DNA of 51,067 bases from Bacteroidales bacterium (GCA_017544805.1 JAFYDK010000042.1:1-51067), one strand, 5' to 3'. Counted from the stretch's first letter, positions 32,746 to 42,478 are shown. Numbers and translations: made by a program. Notes: generated from the sequence alone by a model not told the origin.

Positions 32746-34926
32746 TTAGTCAATAAATTCGCCCTTGTCGTTTATAATTATGTAGCAAGGAGCGTTTTCT
32801 ATAGTAACGGGTGAGTCCATGGAATTGAAATTTCCGAGAACGTTGATGTTTTCAGTATTGATTTTAAACGCTTTAACAGCGAATAAATCTTTGTCGGTTT
32901 TGTAAGTTTTGCAAGAGATTTCAGAAGGAGTGATTTTAACAGCGGCGATGTTGGAGCCGGCTTTTTGAGAATCATTTCCTGCTTTAATTTCTTTGAAACT
33001 GCAAATTATGATGTTGTTTTCACCCATTTTGATAATGTCGGTAACCTTGCCTTTTAAGTTGAAGGTTTGTGACAAAACGGAAGAATTTTTCTGACCTAAT
33101 GTAACGGTTTCTACAATGCAGTCATCGTCTTTTTCTGTTGAAAAATTACCGTTGTTGCCTTTTAATACAACACTTGCAACTTCATTGATTTCGTCGTAAC
33201 AAACAACTGTCGGATAAAGAGTTGATGTTAAATCGGTTTTTGAGGTTTGTTTACCGTTGTTGTCAAGTTTTATGACTGAGGTTTTGCAACCCGAGGCTGA
33301 AGAATTTCCTACGAGAACTAAAATTCCCGAAAAGTTTGAAGGAATTATTCTTACGACATTGTTTTCACCGGCGGGTGCGGCATTAACGTTAGTAAACCAA
33401 ATCGGAGTACCGTTAGAACCGATTTTTGCAACAAAACCGGTTGAATTTGTGGCTGAAGTTTTAACATAACCTGCTGCATAACGGTTTCCGTTGTTGTCTT
33501 TAATTGTATAAACCGTATTGTAAGAGCCGGTTGCAGCCTCTGAAAAAGGAGTAAATTTGGCCTCTAAATTTATTTTTTTGCCTTGAACGGTTACTTCTTC
33601 TCCTACGGGGTAGAGCTGATTAACGGCATATTTTTGAAAATTGTTGATATTCGTATCTTTAATAGCATTAATCTTGGCTAATTCTTCTTTTTCGCAAGAC
33701 GAGAATTTCGCTTTACCGCCGTAAAGACTATTTACGAGTTGCTCTTGTTTTGAAATGTTTTTGTCGCTGATTCTTTCTTTCAAAACTTTAAGAGCTTTTT
33801 TCGCATTTTCAGCCTGAGAGTAAAGGTCGTAATAATAATTTGCTTTGCTCTCTAACGATTCGTTGAACGAAGCCGGATTGTTGATATTGTTAGCACTGCG
33901 CATCGAAGCGATTTGAAAATTGGCTTTGTCCGTTTCGTATTTTATACTTGCCGAAAGCAAAGATTCATAATCGTATTTTTCGGTGAGGTTTACGAGTTTG
34001 TTTTTAATCGTAACTTCCTGAATACTATCAGTTTCAGCTTGAGATTCTTTCAAAGCTACAACTCTTGCCCTTAAATTTTTGATTTCTTGTTCGCCGCCGT
34101 CTTTGAGCGTATTAATATCCCCGTCCATCAGTTTGAAAGCGTCTTTTACCCAAGATTGATAATCCCAAATCGTAATTTCGGGTTTTAAAAAGTCGCTTGA
34201 GGTCAAACCTTCAAGACGGTAAGTTGCGATTTTTGTGATTTTAAGATTTTGATTATAATTTTTAATCGGATAATTTCCCAAAGCGGTTTTGAACTCGTTG
34301 AAATAATAAATCACCGAATCATAGTTTTGTGACAAATCCTTCATCTGTTGTTTGTATTCTTTGGTGGCTGTCAGGAGTAAGTTTTTGTAATTATTCTGAC
34401 GTGCCACTATCGACTTGTAAGTATCAAGACAGGTGTTGTATTTGCTTACCGTGCTGTTATAATTGTTTATAATTGCGGTAACGTTTTTCTCGTATTCGAG
34501 AACTTTGTCACTTATTTTTTGAATGTAATTCAAAACTGCTTGTTGGTCAAGCTCGTCTATTGAGGAAGTAATGTTGAAATTTCCGTAATATGTTTTGTTC
34601 TTTTTAACTTCCTTTTCGTCAGCGTTGATTTTGCTTTTTGCCAAACCGAGATACAGTTTTGTGTTGTAAATAAGGCGTTGAACGTACTGATAATTCAAAA
34701 ACGGATCTTCTTCCTTGAGCCAATTCCACTGAATTGTTCCGATTTGAAGGTATGTATTCGGAAATTCAGGGTTAATCTTCTGAAATTCAGATAGTTTTAA
34801 AACGCTATGTTCTGCGGGTTCTTTGCCGATACGGTCAAAAATGTCTTTGTATTTTAATCTGCGTTGAGCAAAGAGGTTGGAGGCAACCGCAGCTAATATT
34901 ATTAAAATAAAAATTCTTTTCATCAT
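32746..34926 (-). CDS. Exported helical-plus-propeller-like protein, unknown function
   Basis: This 726-residue protein has a signal peptide ending at SNLFAQ (residue 21 or so). The first two-thirds are helical and coiled (repeated LEKxx/NYxxT patterns, for example KNKLVNLTEKYDYESLLSAS). The last 270 residues look like WD/propeller repeats (YNTVYTIKDNNGNRYAAGYV, GTPIWFTNVNAAPAGENNVV, ILVLVGNSSASGCKTSVIKL). No enzyme motif is seen. It is 15 bases downstream of the PD40-OmpA gene and surely cotranscribed. A structural periplasmic or surface role next to an OmpA-anchored protein is inferred. I do not recognise a named family. Confidence 0.7.
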   Translation of the reverse strand: MMKRIFILIILAAVASNLFAQRRLKYKDIFDRIGKEPAEHSVLKLSEFQKINPEFPNTYLQIGTIQWNWLKEEDPFLNYQYVQRLIYNTKLYLGLAKSKINADEKEVKKNKTYYGNFNITSSIDELDQQAVLNYIQKISDKVLEYEKNVTAIINNYNSTVSKYNTCLDTYKSIVARQNNYKNLLLTATKEYKQQMKDLSQNYDSVIYYFNEFKTALGNYPIKNYNQNLKITKIATYRLEGLTSSDFLKPEITIWDYQSWVKDAFKLMDGDINTLKDGGEQEIKNLRARVVALKESQAETDSIQEVTIKNKLVNLTEKYDYESLLSASIKYETDKANFQIASMRSANNINNPASFNESLESKANYYYDLYSQAENAKKALKVLKERISDKNISKQEQLVNSLYGGKAKFSSCEKEELAKINAIKDTNINNFQKYAVNQLYPVGEEVTVQGKKINLEAKFTPFSEAATGSYNTVYTIKDNNGNRYAAGYVKTSATNSTGFVAKIGSNGTPIWFTNVNAAPAGENNVVRIIPSNFSGILVLVGNSSASGCKTSVIKLDNNGKQTSKTDLTSTLYPTVVCYDEINEVASVVLKGNNGNFSTEKDDDCIVETVTLGQKNSSVLSQTFNLKGKVTDIIKMGENNIIICSFKEIKAGNDSQKAGSNIAAVKITPSEISCKTYKTDKDLFAVKAFKINTENINVLGNFNSMDSPVTIENAPCYIIINDKGEFID

Positions 34927-34941
34927 GATTCTAAAATTTTA

Positions 34942-36948
34942 TTATTCCGATACGGTTGATAATATTTTGAGTTCAACTCTTCTGTTTTTAGCCCTGTTTT
35001 CATCGCTGGTGTTGGGAACAAGCGGTTGTTTTTTACCGTAACCTTTTGATACGATGCGTTTTTTATCAACGCCTTTGTTGATAATGTATGCGGCAACGGA
35101 AGCGGCTCTTTGTTCCGAAAGTTTGTCGTTGTAAGCATCGCTACCTTTGTCGTCGGTGTGGGCTGAAAGTTCAACGTTGATGTCGCGGTTTAGTTTCAAA
35201 AGCGAAACGGCGCGGTCCAAATCGTCGTAAGAGGCAGGGTCCAAAGTATAACTGTTGGTCTCGAAATTAACGTTAGGAATTTCCACTCTTACGTTTTCCT
35301 CAAGTTTTGCGATGTTGGCAATCACCAAAATATCTTCGCCTTTTGCAACTTTGGGAATATCAATTGTTTTTTCAAACATTGTATAACCTTTTGTTAAGAT
35401 ATTGACTTTGTAAGTATCGCCTTTACGCAACATAATGTCGCATTTACCATTTTGGTCGGTGGTAATTGAGGTGGTAAATTTTGACGAGGTTGATATGTCG
35501 ATAATCGTAATTTCAGTTGTAAGACCGGGTTCAAGACCATTGACTTGAAATTTAACTCTGTTTTTGTCAGAATTGAGTTCGACATCACGCTCAAAAGAGT
35601 CAAAAATTACGATCTGTGACAAATCCAAATTGAAAGTTGTGTCAAGATAAAGTTCTTTTTTGATTGTGAATTCATAATTTTTGCCGATAGGAAGTTCCAT
35701 TTTGTAACGTCCTTTTGCAAATTCCGTTGGTTTAACGCTTGATTTAACGCCGTCTGCTTTAACGATAATCGTTGAGGAAAGTGCTTCAAACATATCCGAG
35801 TCAAAAACGTTCAACTGCAAATTCACTTTGTTGAAAATCGTGTAATCTTTTTTATGTTCTTTGCCATCGGGAATTATTTCTTCGATTGCGTGCGAATAGT
35901 TCGGCATGTTAAAATCCAAAAAGACATTGGTGTTGCCGTTCAAGAAGAAATCGTATTCGCCCGTTATTCCGTCGCTTTGAAAAGCGTCCAAAACCAGCGA
36001 ACTGAAAGCGTCGGTTACCTTAATATTAGCTCCGATAGGTTTCTTTGTTACAAGGTCAAGCGTTTTGCCGTAATATCTTGAAACTTCAGAATGTTTAAAA
36101 TTTCCAGGAATTTGAGCTGCACACGGATAGATATTGTTTTTTTTCTTGGGATCTTGTTGGGTTAAAACAAGTTCGCCTTTTTGGTAATCCCAAGTCGGAG
36201 AAAATTCATCACCGGGGAAATTTACTGTATCAATCGGTATAGGTATTTTCCAAAATTTGGAATCAAAACGCTGAGTGTAATAAATGTCAAAACCGCCTTT
36301 ACCGCCTTCTCGGATTGAGGCGAAATAAATCGTATTGTTGTCGGGGCAGATGTAAGGAGAGGCCTCACAGCCTAAATTTATCGGCTCCGGTGCGTCTTGA
36401 GCTTTTGACCATTGATTGCCGGGCGTCCTGTTACTGAAATATATCGTACCGCAGCGTTTATCTAAGCCTTCTTCCTGCAACCTCGTGAAAAAAAATGAGT
36501 TGCCGTCAGGACTGATTGCCGGATATTGTTCGTTAGCGGCAGTGTTGATACTATCGCCCATAGAAACTTTTTCAGTCCATACACCGTTTTTTTTAGTGAT
36601 AACGAAAATATCCGTATTGCCTTGATTGTCAGCGGCAAAATAGATTTCGTTGCCGTCAGAGGATTGAGACGGGTTTAGAGGAATGACATTTCCGTTGATA
36701 AGATTGTTAAGAGGATTGTTTTCGATACCTTGACCGAAAGCCCCGTCCGTTTTTTTGTAATAAAGGTATTTCAGTTGAGAATCTTTTTGAATACCTACAA
36801 TAGCGGTCTGTCCGTTACCCGAAATATTGACGGAAACCGTCTTGTAACCTTCGGGAATTGCGAACGCATTGGTGTTGGTTATTTGGGCAAAACCAAGATT
36901 GGCCACAAAACTAACACTTAATGCTAATAGTAAAATTTGCTTTTTCAT
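34942..36948 (-). CDS. PD40-CRD-OmpA peptidoglycan-binding outer-membrane protein
   Basis: This 668-residue exported protein has a signal peptide ending near residue 21 (NLGFAQ). PD40/WD-like repeats lie at about 60-290 (NPSQSSDGNEIYFAADNQGN, YPAISPDGNSFFFTRLQ, ASPYICPDNNTIYFASIREG). Carboxypeptidase-regulatory-like beta domains lie at about 300-545. A C-terminal OmpA domain follows at about 555-665, with NVNFETNSYTLDPASYDDLD, the ELSAHTDDKGSDAYNDKLSE motif and NRAKNRRVEL. This layout resembles PorE, a peptidoglycan-bound T9SS accessory, but the TPR region expected at the N-terminus is missing. Its -7 box TACATTTG is at 36981-36988 (minus). Confidence 0.85.
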   Translation of the reverse strand: MKKQILLLALSVSFVANLGFAQITNTNAFAIPEGYKTVSVNISGNGQTAIVGIQKDSQLKYLYYKKTDGAFGQGIENNPLNNLINGNVIPLNPSQSSDGNEIYFAADNQGNTDIFVITKKNGVWTEKVSMGDSINTAANEQYPAISPDGNSFFFTRLQEEGLDKRCGTIYFSNRTPGNQWSKAQDAPEPINLGCEASPYICPDNNTIYFASIREGGKGGFDIYYTQRFDSKFWKIPIPIDTVNFPGDEFSPTWDYQKGELVLTQQDPKKKNNIYPCAAQIPGNFKHSEVSRYYGKTLDLVTKKPIGANIKVTDAFSSLVLDAFQSDGITGEYDFFLNGNTNVFLDFNMPNYSHAIEEIIPDGKEHKKDYTIFNKVNLQLNVFDSDMFEALSSTIIVKADGVKSSVKPTEFAKGRYKMELPIGKNYEFTIKKELYLDTTFNLDLSQIVIFDSFERDVELNSDKNRVKFQVNGLEPGLTTEITIIDISTSSKFTTSITTDQNGKCDIMLRKGDTYKVNILTKGYTMFEKTIDIPKVAKGEDILVIANIAKLEENVRVEIPNVNFETNSYTLDPASYDDLDRAVSLLKLNRDINVELSAHTDDKGSDAYNDKLSEQRAASVAAYIINKGVDKKRIVSKGYGKKQPLVPNTSDENRAKNRRVELKILSTVSE

Positions 36949-37051
36949 AACCGATTCTTTTTTTATTTTTTTTTTCGTGGCAAATGTATCAAAAAAATAT
37001 TAACAAAACTTAAAATTGTATAATTAATTTAAAACTTTACGTTAGTTATTT

Positions 37052-37516
37052 TTAATAGTCTATTTTGTTTTCGGTTTTGAGCCAAATGTCAAAAACTTTT
37101 CTGCCCTCTTGTTGTAACATATTAACAGCGGGAATTTTTCTTAATAGTTTTTCTTTATCGAATTCTTTGTAAATAAAATCATCGTCAAAACCTCCGTAAG
37201 CGGCATCTTCTTTTGTTGCGGCGAAATATATTTTGTCGATATGAGCCCAATAAATTGCGCTAAGGCACATCGGACAGGGTTCGCTTGAGGCATAAATTTC
37301 GCAACCTTCCAAGATGAAAGTATTTAGTTTTTTGCAGGCCTGACGTATGCAATTGACCTCGGCGTGAGCTGTAGGGTCAAGGTCTTTGGTTACCGAATTG
37401 GAGGTTTCTGCTATGATTTCCCCGTTTTTTACGATTACTGCGCCGAAAGGTCCGCCTCCGTTTTTAATGCTTTCTTGAGCTAAAGCGATAGCTCTTTTTA
37501 AAAAAAATTCGTTCAT
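37052..37516 (-). CDS. guaD: Guanine deaminase (GuaD-type nucleoside deaminase)
   Basis: This 154-residue zinc-dependent cytidine-deaminase-fold enzyme has zinc ligands His51 in HAEVNCIR with catalytic Glu53, and Cys81 and Cys84 in PCPMCLSAIYWA. The C-terminal GFDDDFIYKEFDKEKLLRKI and the overall length are as in Bacillus GuaD, which converts guanine to xanthine. That separates it from tRNA adenosine deaminase TadA. It is divergently placed from tatD and no other purine genes are adjacent, so salvage or ammonia supply is a reasonable role. Confidence 0.85.
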   Translation of the reverse strand: MNEFFLKRAIALAQESIKNGGGPFGAVIVKNGEIIAETSNSVTKDLDPTAHAEVNCIRQACKKLNTFILEGCEIYASSEPCPMCLSAIYWAHIDKIYFAATKEDAAYGGFDDDFIYKEFDKEKLLRKIPAVNMLQQEGRKVFDIWLKTENKIDY

Positions 37517-37576
37517 GTTTTTATTTGTTTATTAGTTTAAGCTGTAAATTTACAAAACTTTTCCGTTATAAAAAAA

Positions 37577-37606
37577 TTGTCGGAAATGATTTTTTGTATA
37601 ATTTTG
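37577..37606 (+). promoter_or_regulatory. Bacteroidetes promoter of tatD-ribD
   Basis: TTG (37577-37579) and TAATTTTG (37599-37606) are separated by 19 bases, about 30 bases before the TatD start. Confidence 0.7.
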
Positions 37607-37635
37607 CAAATAATTTTTTTTGAAACAAAATAGCG

Positions 37636-38415
37636 ATGTATTTGTTTGATACGCATACACATTTTTTTGATTCGGCTTTTGCTCAGGATAGAGATTCAGC
37701 CGTTTTAAGAGCAGTGGACTGCGGAGTAAAAAAAATGGTTTTGCCATGTTGCTCCGAAAAATCGCTTCAAGGCATTGACGAGCTCTGTAAAAAATTCCCT
37801 GAAAATTGTTTTCCTACACTCGGACTTCATCCCGAAGATATTTTTGTTGAAGATTTCAAAACACAATTAGAAAAAATTTTTTCGTATAAATTTTCTTCAG
37901 ATTCGGTTGCTGTCGGTGAAATCGGAATCGATCTTCATTATATGAAAGATACTCTTGAGGTTCAAAGAAAAGTTTTTGATTATCAAGTTAATAAAGCAGT
38001 TGAAAATAATCTTCCGATAATAATTCACTGCCGTGAGGCATACAACGAGGTTTTTGAAATCCTGAAAAATTATAAAAATGCAAGGGGTATTTTTCATTGT
38101 TTTTCATCTGTGAGAAGCGATGCTGAAAAAATTCTCAATAGTTTTGAAAATTTCAGTTTCGGAATAGGCGGCGTGGTAACTTTCAAAAAATCGGGAGCGG
38201 AATTATCTCAAATCGTAAAGGAGGTTTTGCCGCTTGAAAAAATAGTTTTGGAAACCGATTCGCCTTATCTTGCCCCGGTGCCGAAACGTGGAAAACGCAA
38301 CGAAAGTTCTTTTATAACTTTTGTGGCTGAAAAAATTTCAGAATTGAAAAATCTTGATATTGAAACTGTTATAACAAAAACTACCGAAAACGCAGAAAAT
38401 ATTTTTGGAATATGA
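37636..38415 (+). CDS. tatD: TatD family metal-dependent deoxyribonuclease
   Basis: This 259-residue TIM-barrel hydrolase of the amidohydrolase superfamily has metal ligands visible in FDTHTHFFDSAF (HxH), GEIGIDLHY (Glu), PIIIHCREA (His), FHCFSS (His) and LETDSPYLAPVPKRGKRN (Asp, with the family's Arg-Gly-x-Arg-Asn end). TatD enzymes degrade DNA and act in repair or DNA turnover. The ATGA overlap with ribD (4 bases) shows translational coupling. The length is normal. Confidence 0.9.
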   Translation: MYLFDTHTHFFDSAFAQDRDSAVLRAVDCGVKKMVLPCCSEKSLQGIDELCKKFPENCFPTLGLHPEDIFVEDFKTQLEKIFSYKFSSDSVAVGEIGIDLHYMKDTLEVQRKVFDYQVNKAVENNLPIIIHCREAYNEVFEILKNYKNARGIFHCFSSVRSDAEKILNSFENFSFGIGGVVTFKKSGAELSQIVKEVLPLEKIVLETDSPYLAPVPKRGKRNESSFITFVAEKISELKNLDIETVITKTTENAENIFGI

Positions 38416-39440
38416 CTTTAGAAGAAAATTTTATGCGCCGTGCCGTTGAATTAGCGCGGCTTGGAGCGGGAGCTGTCAGCACAAATCCTATGGTGGGAGC
38501 CGTTATCGTTTTCAACGGGAAAATTATCGGTGAAGGTTATCACAAAAAATTTGGTACTTTTCATGCCGAGGTAAATGCCGTTAATTCCGTTAAAAATCCG
38601 GAATTACTCTCAAAATCAGAAATTTACGTAACGCTTGAACCTTGCGCTCATTTCGGAAAAACGCCTCCGTGTGCGGATTTAATTATCGAAAAAGGTTTAA
38701 AAAAAGTTTATGTCGGCTGTCTTGACCCGTTTTCAAAAGTGGACGGCAAGGGTATCGAAAAACTTAAAAAAGCGGGCATTGAAGTTGTAACGGGCGTTTT
38801 GGAAAGAGAATGTCAGGAATTGAACGTGAGATTTTTTACTTTCGTTAATTTGAAGCGTCCGTATGTGATTTTAAAATGGGCGCAAAGTCTTGACGGATAC
38901 ATTGATAAGGATTTTTCTCCAGTTATGATTTCAAATCCTTTGACCAAGGTTTTAAATCATAAATGGCGCAGTCAGGAGGATGCTGTTTTAATCGGGACAA
39001 CGACGGCTCAAAGGGACAATCCGCAACTTAACAACCGCCTTTATAGTGGTAAAAATCCTGTCAGAGTGGTTTTGGATAGAAATTTAAGACTTGATAAAAA
39101 ACTGAATATTTTTGACGGTTCGCAACAAACTGTGGTTTTAACGGAGCATGAGGTTGAAAACGATTTGTCGAAAACGGTTTTTGTTAAAATCGATTTTAAT
39201 AAAGATTTGGCGCATAATATTCTTAATGTTCTTTACGAAATGAATTTGCAAAGTGTTATAATTGAGGGCGGTAAGATGACACATGAATTGTTTTTGAAAT
39301 CAGGACTTTGGGATGAAATTCGTATTTTTCAATCGGACAAAATGTTGTATAACGGAACCAAAGCGGCTGAGTTTTGCGGCAAATTGAAAGAGAAAACTAA
39401 AATCGGTGATAATGAGTTATTAATATTCAAAAAAAATTGA
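38412..39440 (+). CDS. ribD: Bifunctional riboflavin deaminase/reductase RibD
   Basis: This 342-residue enzyme of riboflavin synthesis deaminates the pyrimidine intermediate and then reduces its ribosyl group with NADPH. Deaminase residues are His51 and Glu53 in HAEVNAV, with Cys78 and Cys87 in LEPCAHFGKTPPCADLII. The reductase half begins near residue 145 (RPYVILKWAQSLDGYIDKDF) with the NPxRVVLDRNLRL strand and IIEGGKMTHELFLKSGLWDE. It overlaps tatD by 4 bases and ends in a terminator. No other rib genes are in the window. Confidence 0.93.
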   Translation: MTLEENFMRRAVELARLGAGAVSTNPMVGAVIVFNGKIIGEGYHKKFGTFHAEVNAVNSVKNPELLSKSEIYVTLEPCAHFGKTPPCADLIIEKGLKKVYVGCLDPFSKVDGKGIEKLKKAGIEVVTGVLERECQELNVRFFTFVNLKRPYVILKWAQSLDGYIDKDFSPVMISNPLTKVLNHKWRSQEDAVLIGTTTAQRDNPQLNNRLYSGKNPVRVVLDRNLRLDKKLNIFDGSQQTVVLTEHEVENDLSKTVFVKIDFNKDLAHNILNVLYEMNLQSVIIEGGKMTHELFLKSGLWDEIRIFQSDKMLYNGTKAAEFCGKLKEKTKIGDNELLIFKKN

Positions 39441-39476
39441 AAGTTGAATTTCTCAACTTTCAATTTTTTTTTTGAA
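39433..39476. terminator. Terminator after ribD
   Basis: AAAATTGAAAGTTGA pairs with TCAACTTTCAATTTT with flanking A and T tracts, serving ribD and the convergent trxA. Confidence 0.85.
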
Positions 39477-39486
39477 TATGTTTTTT

Positions 39487-39804
39487 CTACAACAGCGTAT
39501 CAATTTTTGATTTGAAAGCCGATTCGCTCAATGTGCCGACGTGTTTTTCGGCGAGCTGTCCGTCTTTGAAAAACAAAAATGTCGGAATACTTCTGACTCC
39601 GAATTGTCCTGCGATTTCAGGCTCTTCGTCTACGTTTACTTTAGCCACAAGAGCTTTTCCGTTGTATTCTTCACCTATTTTGTCTACAATAGGGAGCATT
39701 GAGCGGCACGGTCCGCACCATTCAGCCCAAAGGTCAATAACTGCAACCTTTGACGAGGCCAAAGCTTTTTGAAAATTTTCCGTGTTTAAATGTATTACCG
39801 GCAT
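39487..39804 (-). CDS. trxA: Thioredoxin
   Basis: This 105-residue cytosolic thioredoxin has the active site WCGPC (Cys30, Cys33) in DLWAEWCGPCRSMLPIVDKI. The cis-Pro loop VRSIPTFLFFKDGQLAEKHV and the C-terminal helix are present. There is no signal peptide. It follows the YbjN-like gene by 12 bases in one operon. It should reduce protein disulfides with NADPH-thioredoxin reductase, which is not in the window. Confidence 0.95.
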   Translation of the reverse strand: MPVIHLNTENFQKALASSKVAVIDLWAEWCGPCRSMLPIVDKIGEEYNGKALVAKVNVDEEPEIAGQFGVRSIPTFLFFKDGQLAEKHVGTLSESAFKSKIDTLL

Positions 39805-39816
39805 TTTCTTTCTTTT

Positions 39817-40206
39817 TTATTTTGCAAATTTAACTAATTCTTGTCCGTATTCGCTCAATAATATTGAAAGCGAATTTAATGAACCTTCCAATTCGTTCAA
39901 ATCAAGGTTCTCAATCTGAAGGGTATCTCTGAAAAGTACCGTACCGCTGTCATCAAGCGTAAATGCGCCGTGAACGATTTCGCGGTTTTTCTTTAGGAGT
40001 TCTTTGTAAACATCGGCACTTTCCTTTTTGATTTTAAATAGCGGCTGTTCCATAATCAAAATCGGGTCGGCACACGCAATTATCATATTTTTAACGCCTT
40101 CGTCTTCTTTGCTGATAGTAAAAGTACCGTCAGCCTCGCTCTCTTGAACTATGGTGTATTCCAAATCCAAAAGATAATTTTTTACTTTCTGATAATTTTT
40201 TTCCAT
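39817..40206 (-). CDS. YbjN/Tir-chaperone-like protein
   Basis: This 129-residue protein is of the YbjN / type III secretion chaperone-like fold. Its two-helix, five-strand pattern is readable in YQKVKNYLLDLEYTIVQESE, DGTFTISKEDEGVKNMIIAC, LLKKNREIVHGAFTLDDSGT and VLFRDTLQIENLDLNELEGS. These proteins are thought to bind or shield other proteins, but the partner is unknown. It lies directly upstream of trxA in the same operon. Confidence 0.7.
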   Translation of the reverse strand: MEKNYQKVKNYLLDLEYTIVQESEADGTFTISKEDEGVKNMIIACADPILIMEQPLFKIKKESADVYKELLKKNREIVHGAFTLDDSGTVLFRDTLQIENLDLNELEGSLNSLSILLSEYGQELVKFAK

Positions 40207-40289
40207 GATTTTCAGTATTAAAATTTATTGTTGCAAATATAAAAAATTTTTTTTGCGAAAAAAATAAATTAACAAATTTTTTGCTACAA

Positions 40290-40895
40290 TTAATTTTTTA
40301 CCGTCTCTAAAATTTCTTTTTTGAGGCTTTCTAAGTCCGTAACTACCGGATATTGTGGAAAATCGGCTTTAACGTTTTCCGGCGGACAAAACAGGATACC
40401 TTTGTCGGCACGGCTTATCATCGTAACGTCGTTGTAACTATCGCCGAATGCTAAAACGTTGTAATTTAGCGATTTGAATGCTTCAACGGTTTTCCTTTTC
40501 GGGTCTTCTTGTCTTAAACGGTAATTAACGATTCTGCCTGAGGCATCGGTTTCAAGGTTATGACAAAGGAGGAACGGATTTTCGAGTTTGTCCATAAGCG
40601 GCTGTGCAAATTCTACAAACGTGTCGCTTACGATAGCAAATCTTGTTGCCTTGCGTATTTCTCTGATAAATTCAAGAGCTCCCGGCAGAGGTTGCAACGT
40701 GTTGATAACATCTTGAATATCTTGAAGTTTAAGATTATGTTTGTCAAGAATTTCAAGACGGTATTTCATCAAGACGTCATAATCCTTTATGTCTCTTGTT
40801 GTTAATTTTAACTCTTCGATGCCGGTTTTGAGGGCTACATTAACCCAAATTTCCGGAACAAAAACGCCTTCTAAGTCGGCACAAACTATCCACAT
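40290..40895 (-). CDS. thrH: ThrH: phosphoserine phosphatase/homoserine phosphotransferase
   Basis: This 201-residue HAD-superfamily protein is strikingly like Pseudomonas ThrH over its whole length. The nucleophile motif is DLEGVFVPEIW (Asp7, Glu9). TTRDIKDYDVLMKYRLEILD, IVSDTFVEFAQPLMDKLENP, RQEDPKRKTVEAFKSLNYNV and FGDSYNDVTMISRADKGILF follow. ThrH can transfer phosphate from phosphoserine to homoserine, linking serine and threonine synthesis. It is a single gene between the trxA operon and the MATE gene on the minus strand. Confidence 0.9.
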   Translation of the reverse strand: MWIVCADLEGVFVPEIWVNVALKTGIEELKLTTRDIKDYDVLMKYRLEILDKHNLKLQDIQDVINTLQPLPGALEFIREIRKATRFAIVSDTFVEFAQPLMDKLENPFLLCHNLETDASGRIVNYRLRQEDPKRKTVEAFKSLNYNVLAFGDSYNDVTMISRADKGILFCPPENVKADFPQYPVVTDLESLKKEILETVKN

Positions 40896-40957
40896 AATTT
40901 TTTCGGTTATTAATAATTAAATATAATACACCGCAAAATTAACAAAAAAATGTTTTT

Positions 40958-42406
40958 TTACAATACTTTTTTTGCTTTTTCGGCATCTCTGACGGCTTGA
41001 GTGTTGAGCCATTTCGGGGAGCGCAGGTAGTACAAAAATATTGAACCTCTTATAATAAGTTCTATACACATTGCCGTCCAAACACCGATAAGTCCGTTAA
41101 AATTAGCCATATACATCACAAGCGGAATTCTTATTATCCACATCGAAGTTATGTTTATGATGTTGGGCAAAAGACTATTACCTGCCGCCACAAAACAACT
41201 GTAACATATTATCGCCGCTCCGAAAAACGGTTCAGCGAAAGCCTCAATTCTCAAAATTGTAGTTCCGAGTTCTATAATTTCTTGATTGTCAGTCATTAGC
41301 GAAAACATAAATCTCGCACTCAAAAACATTATGGTTGACATCGCGGTTAAAACCAGCATTGAAATTATCGTTGTAATTTTAGCGAAACTTTTAGCTAAAT
41401 TTTTTCTTGCCGCCCCTATGCTTTGTCCTATGAGCGTTGTCGTAGCATCGGCAATACCGTATCCGGGCATATAACAAATGCCTTCTATCGTTATTGCAAA
41501 AGTGTCAGCGGCTATGCAGACATTGCCCAGCGGTGCTATTATAGATGTTACGATGATTGCTCCGATGTACATTACAGCCCTTTCAAGTCCTATCGGTACG
41601 GAAATTTTTAATGCGTTTTGGAGGTTTTCCCTCGTGGGACGGAAAGAGCCTTCTTCGTTGTAAATTTTTAAATCTTTGGAACGTACTACCAAATAGTAAG
41701 TAATTATGATTGAAACAATTACAAATGCTAAAACGCTTCCTAAGGCTGCTCCCGAAACTCCGAGTCCGGCTCCGTATATATAAAAGGTGTTGCCGCAAAA
41801 ATTAATTTCACGGCTCGGATATATTAGGAAAAAGTTTAGAATCATGTCCAAAACACACATTACCACGTTCAAAATTGACGGGATTTTTATGTTTCCCGTG
41901 CTTCTTAACATACTTCCCGAGAGATAATTCAGTGAAAAAAAAGGTATTCCTAACGAAAATATCAAAAAATAACGGCTTGCAAGAGGGCTGATGTCATCTC
42001 CGCCGTTGAGCCAATGCGGTAGAACAGAACTTATTAAAACTCCGAAAAATGAAAGCATTAATGCCCATGTCGTACATACCGTGAATGATTCCCTTAAAAC
42101 GTTTTTGGCCTCGTAAAACTTGTTAGCACCGATTTTGTGGGCAACTATTACCGAAAAACCTGTTGCTATACATTCGCACAATCCTCCTAGAAGCCATGTG
42201 CTTGTACTCATTAAACCTACGGCTGCAGCACATTCAGCACCGAGATGTCCGACCATCGAAGCATCAATGTACTGAACGAGAATAAAAGAAATTTGTGTCA
42301 TTATGGCAGGTATTGACAGTTTTGCTGTCAGATTTACCTGTTCTTTTGTTGTAATATGCTGTCCGTTTCGTATGAATGAAAATAGTTGATCCTTGTCACG
42401 CTTCAT
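40958..42406 (-). CDS. MATE family efflux transporter
   Basis: This 482-residue integral membrane protein has about twelve helices in two halves, as in the MATE family (Na+- or H+-coupled multidrug exporters). Family features are LSIPAIMTQISFILVQYIDA near the N-terminus, the MVGHLGAECAAAVGLMSTST loop, SIGAARKNLAKSFAKITT between the halves, and VTSIIAPLGNVCIAADTFAI. Substrates are unknown. A TAATTTTG -7 box lies at 42414-42421 on the minus strand. It diverges from the gene at 42479. Confidence 0.9.
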   Translation of the reverse strand: MKRDKDQLFSFIRNGQHITTKEQVNLTAKLSIPAIMTQISFILVQYIDASMVGHLGAECAAAVGLMSTSTWLLGGLCECIATGFSVIVAHKIGANKFYEAKNVLRESFTVCTTWALMLSFFGVLISSVLPHWLNGGDDISPLASRYFLIFSLGIPFFSLNYLSGSMLRSTGNIKIPSILNVVMCVLDMILNFFLIYPSREINFCGNTFYIYGAGLGVSGAALGSVLAFVIVSIIITYYLVVRSKDLKIYNEEGSFRPTRENLQNALKISVPIGLERAVMYIGAIIVTSIIAPLGNVCIAADTFAITIEGICYMPGYGIADATTTLIGQSIGAARKNLAKSFAKITTIISMLVLTAMSTIMFLSARFMFSLMTDNQEIIELGTTILRIEAFAEPFFGAAIICYSCFVAAGNSLLPNIINITSMWIIRIPLVMYMANFNGLIGVWTAMCIELIIRGSIFLYYLRSPKWLNTQAVRDAEKAKKVL

Positions 42407-42478
42407 GATTTTGCAAAATTACAAAAAAAATTAGAAAAAAATATGTAAATTTGTCCCGAAAAAAACTTTTAAACGAAA

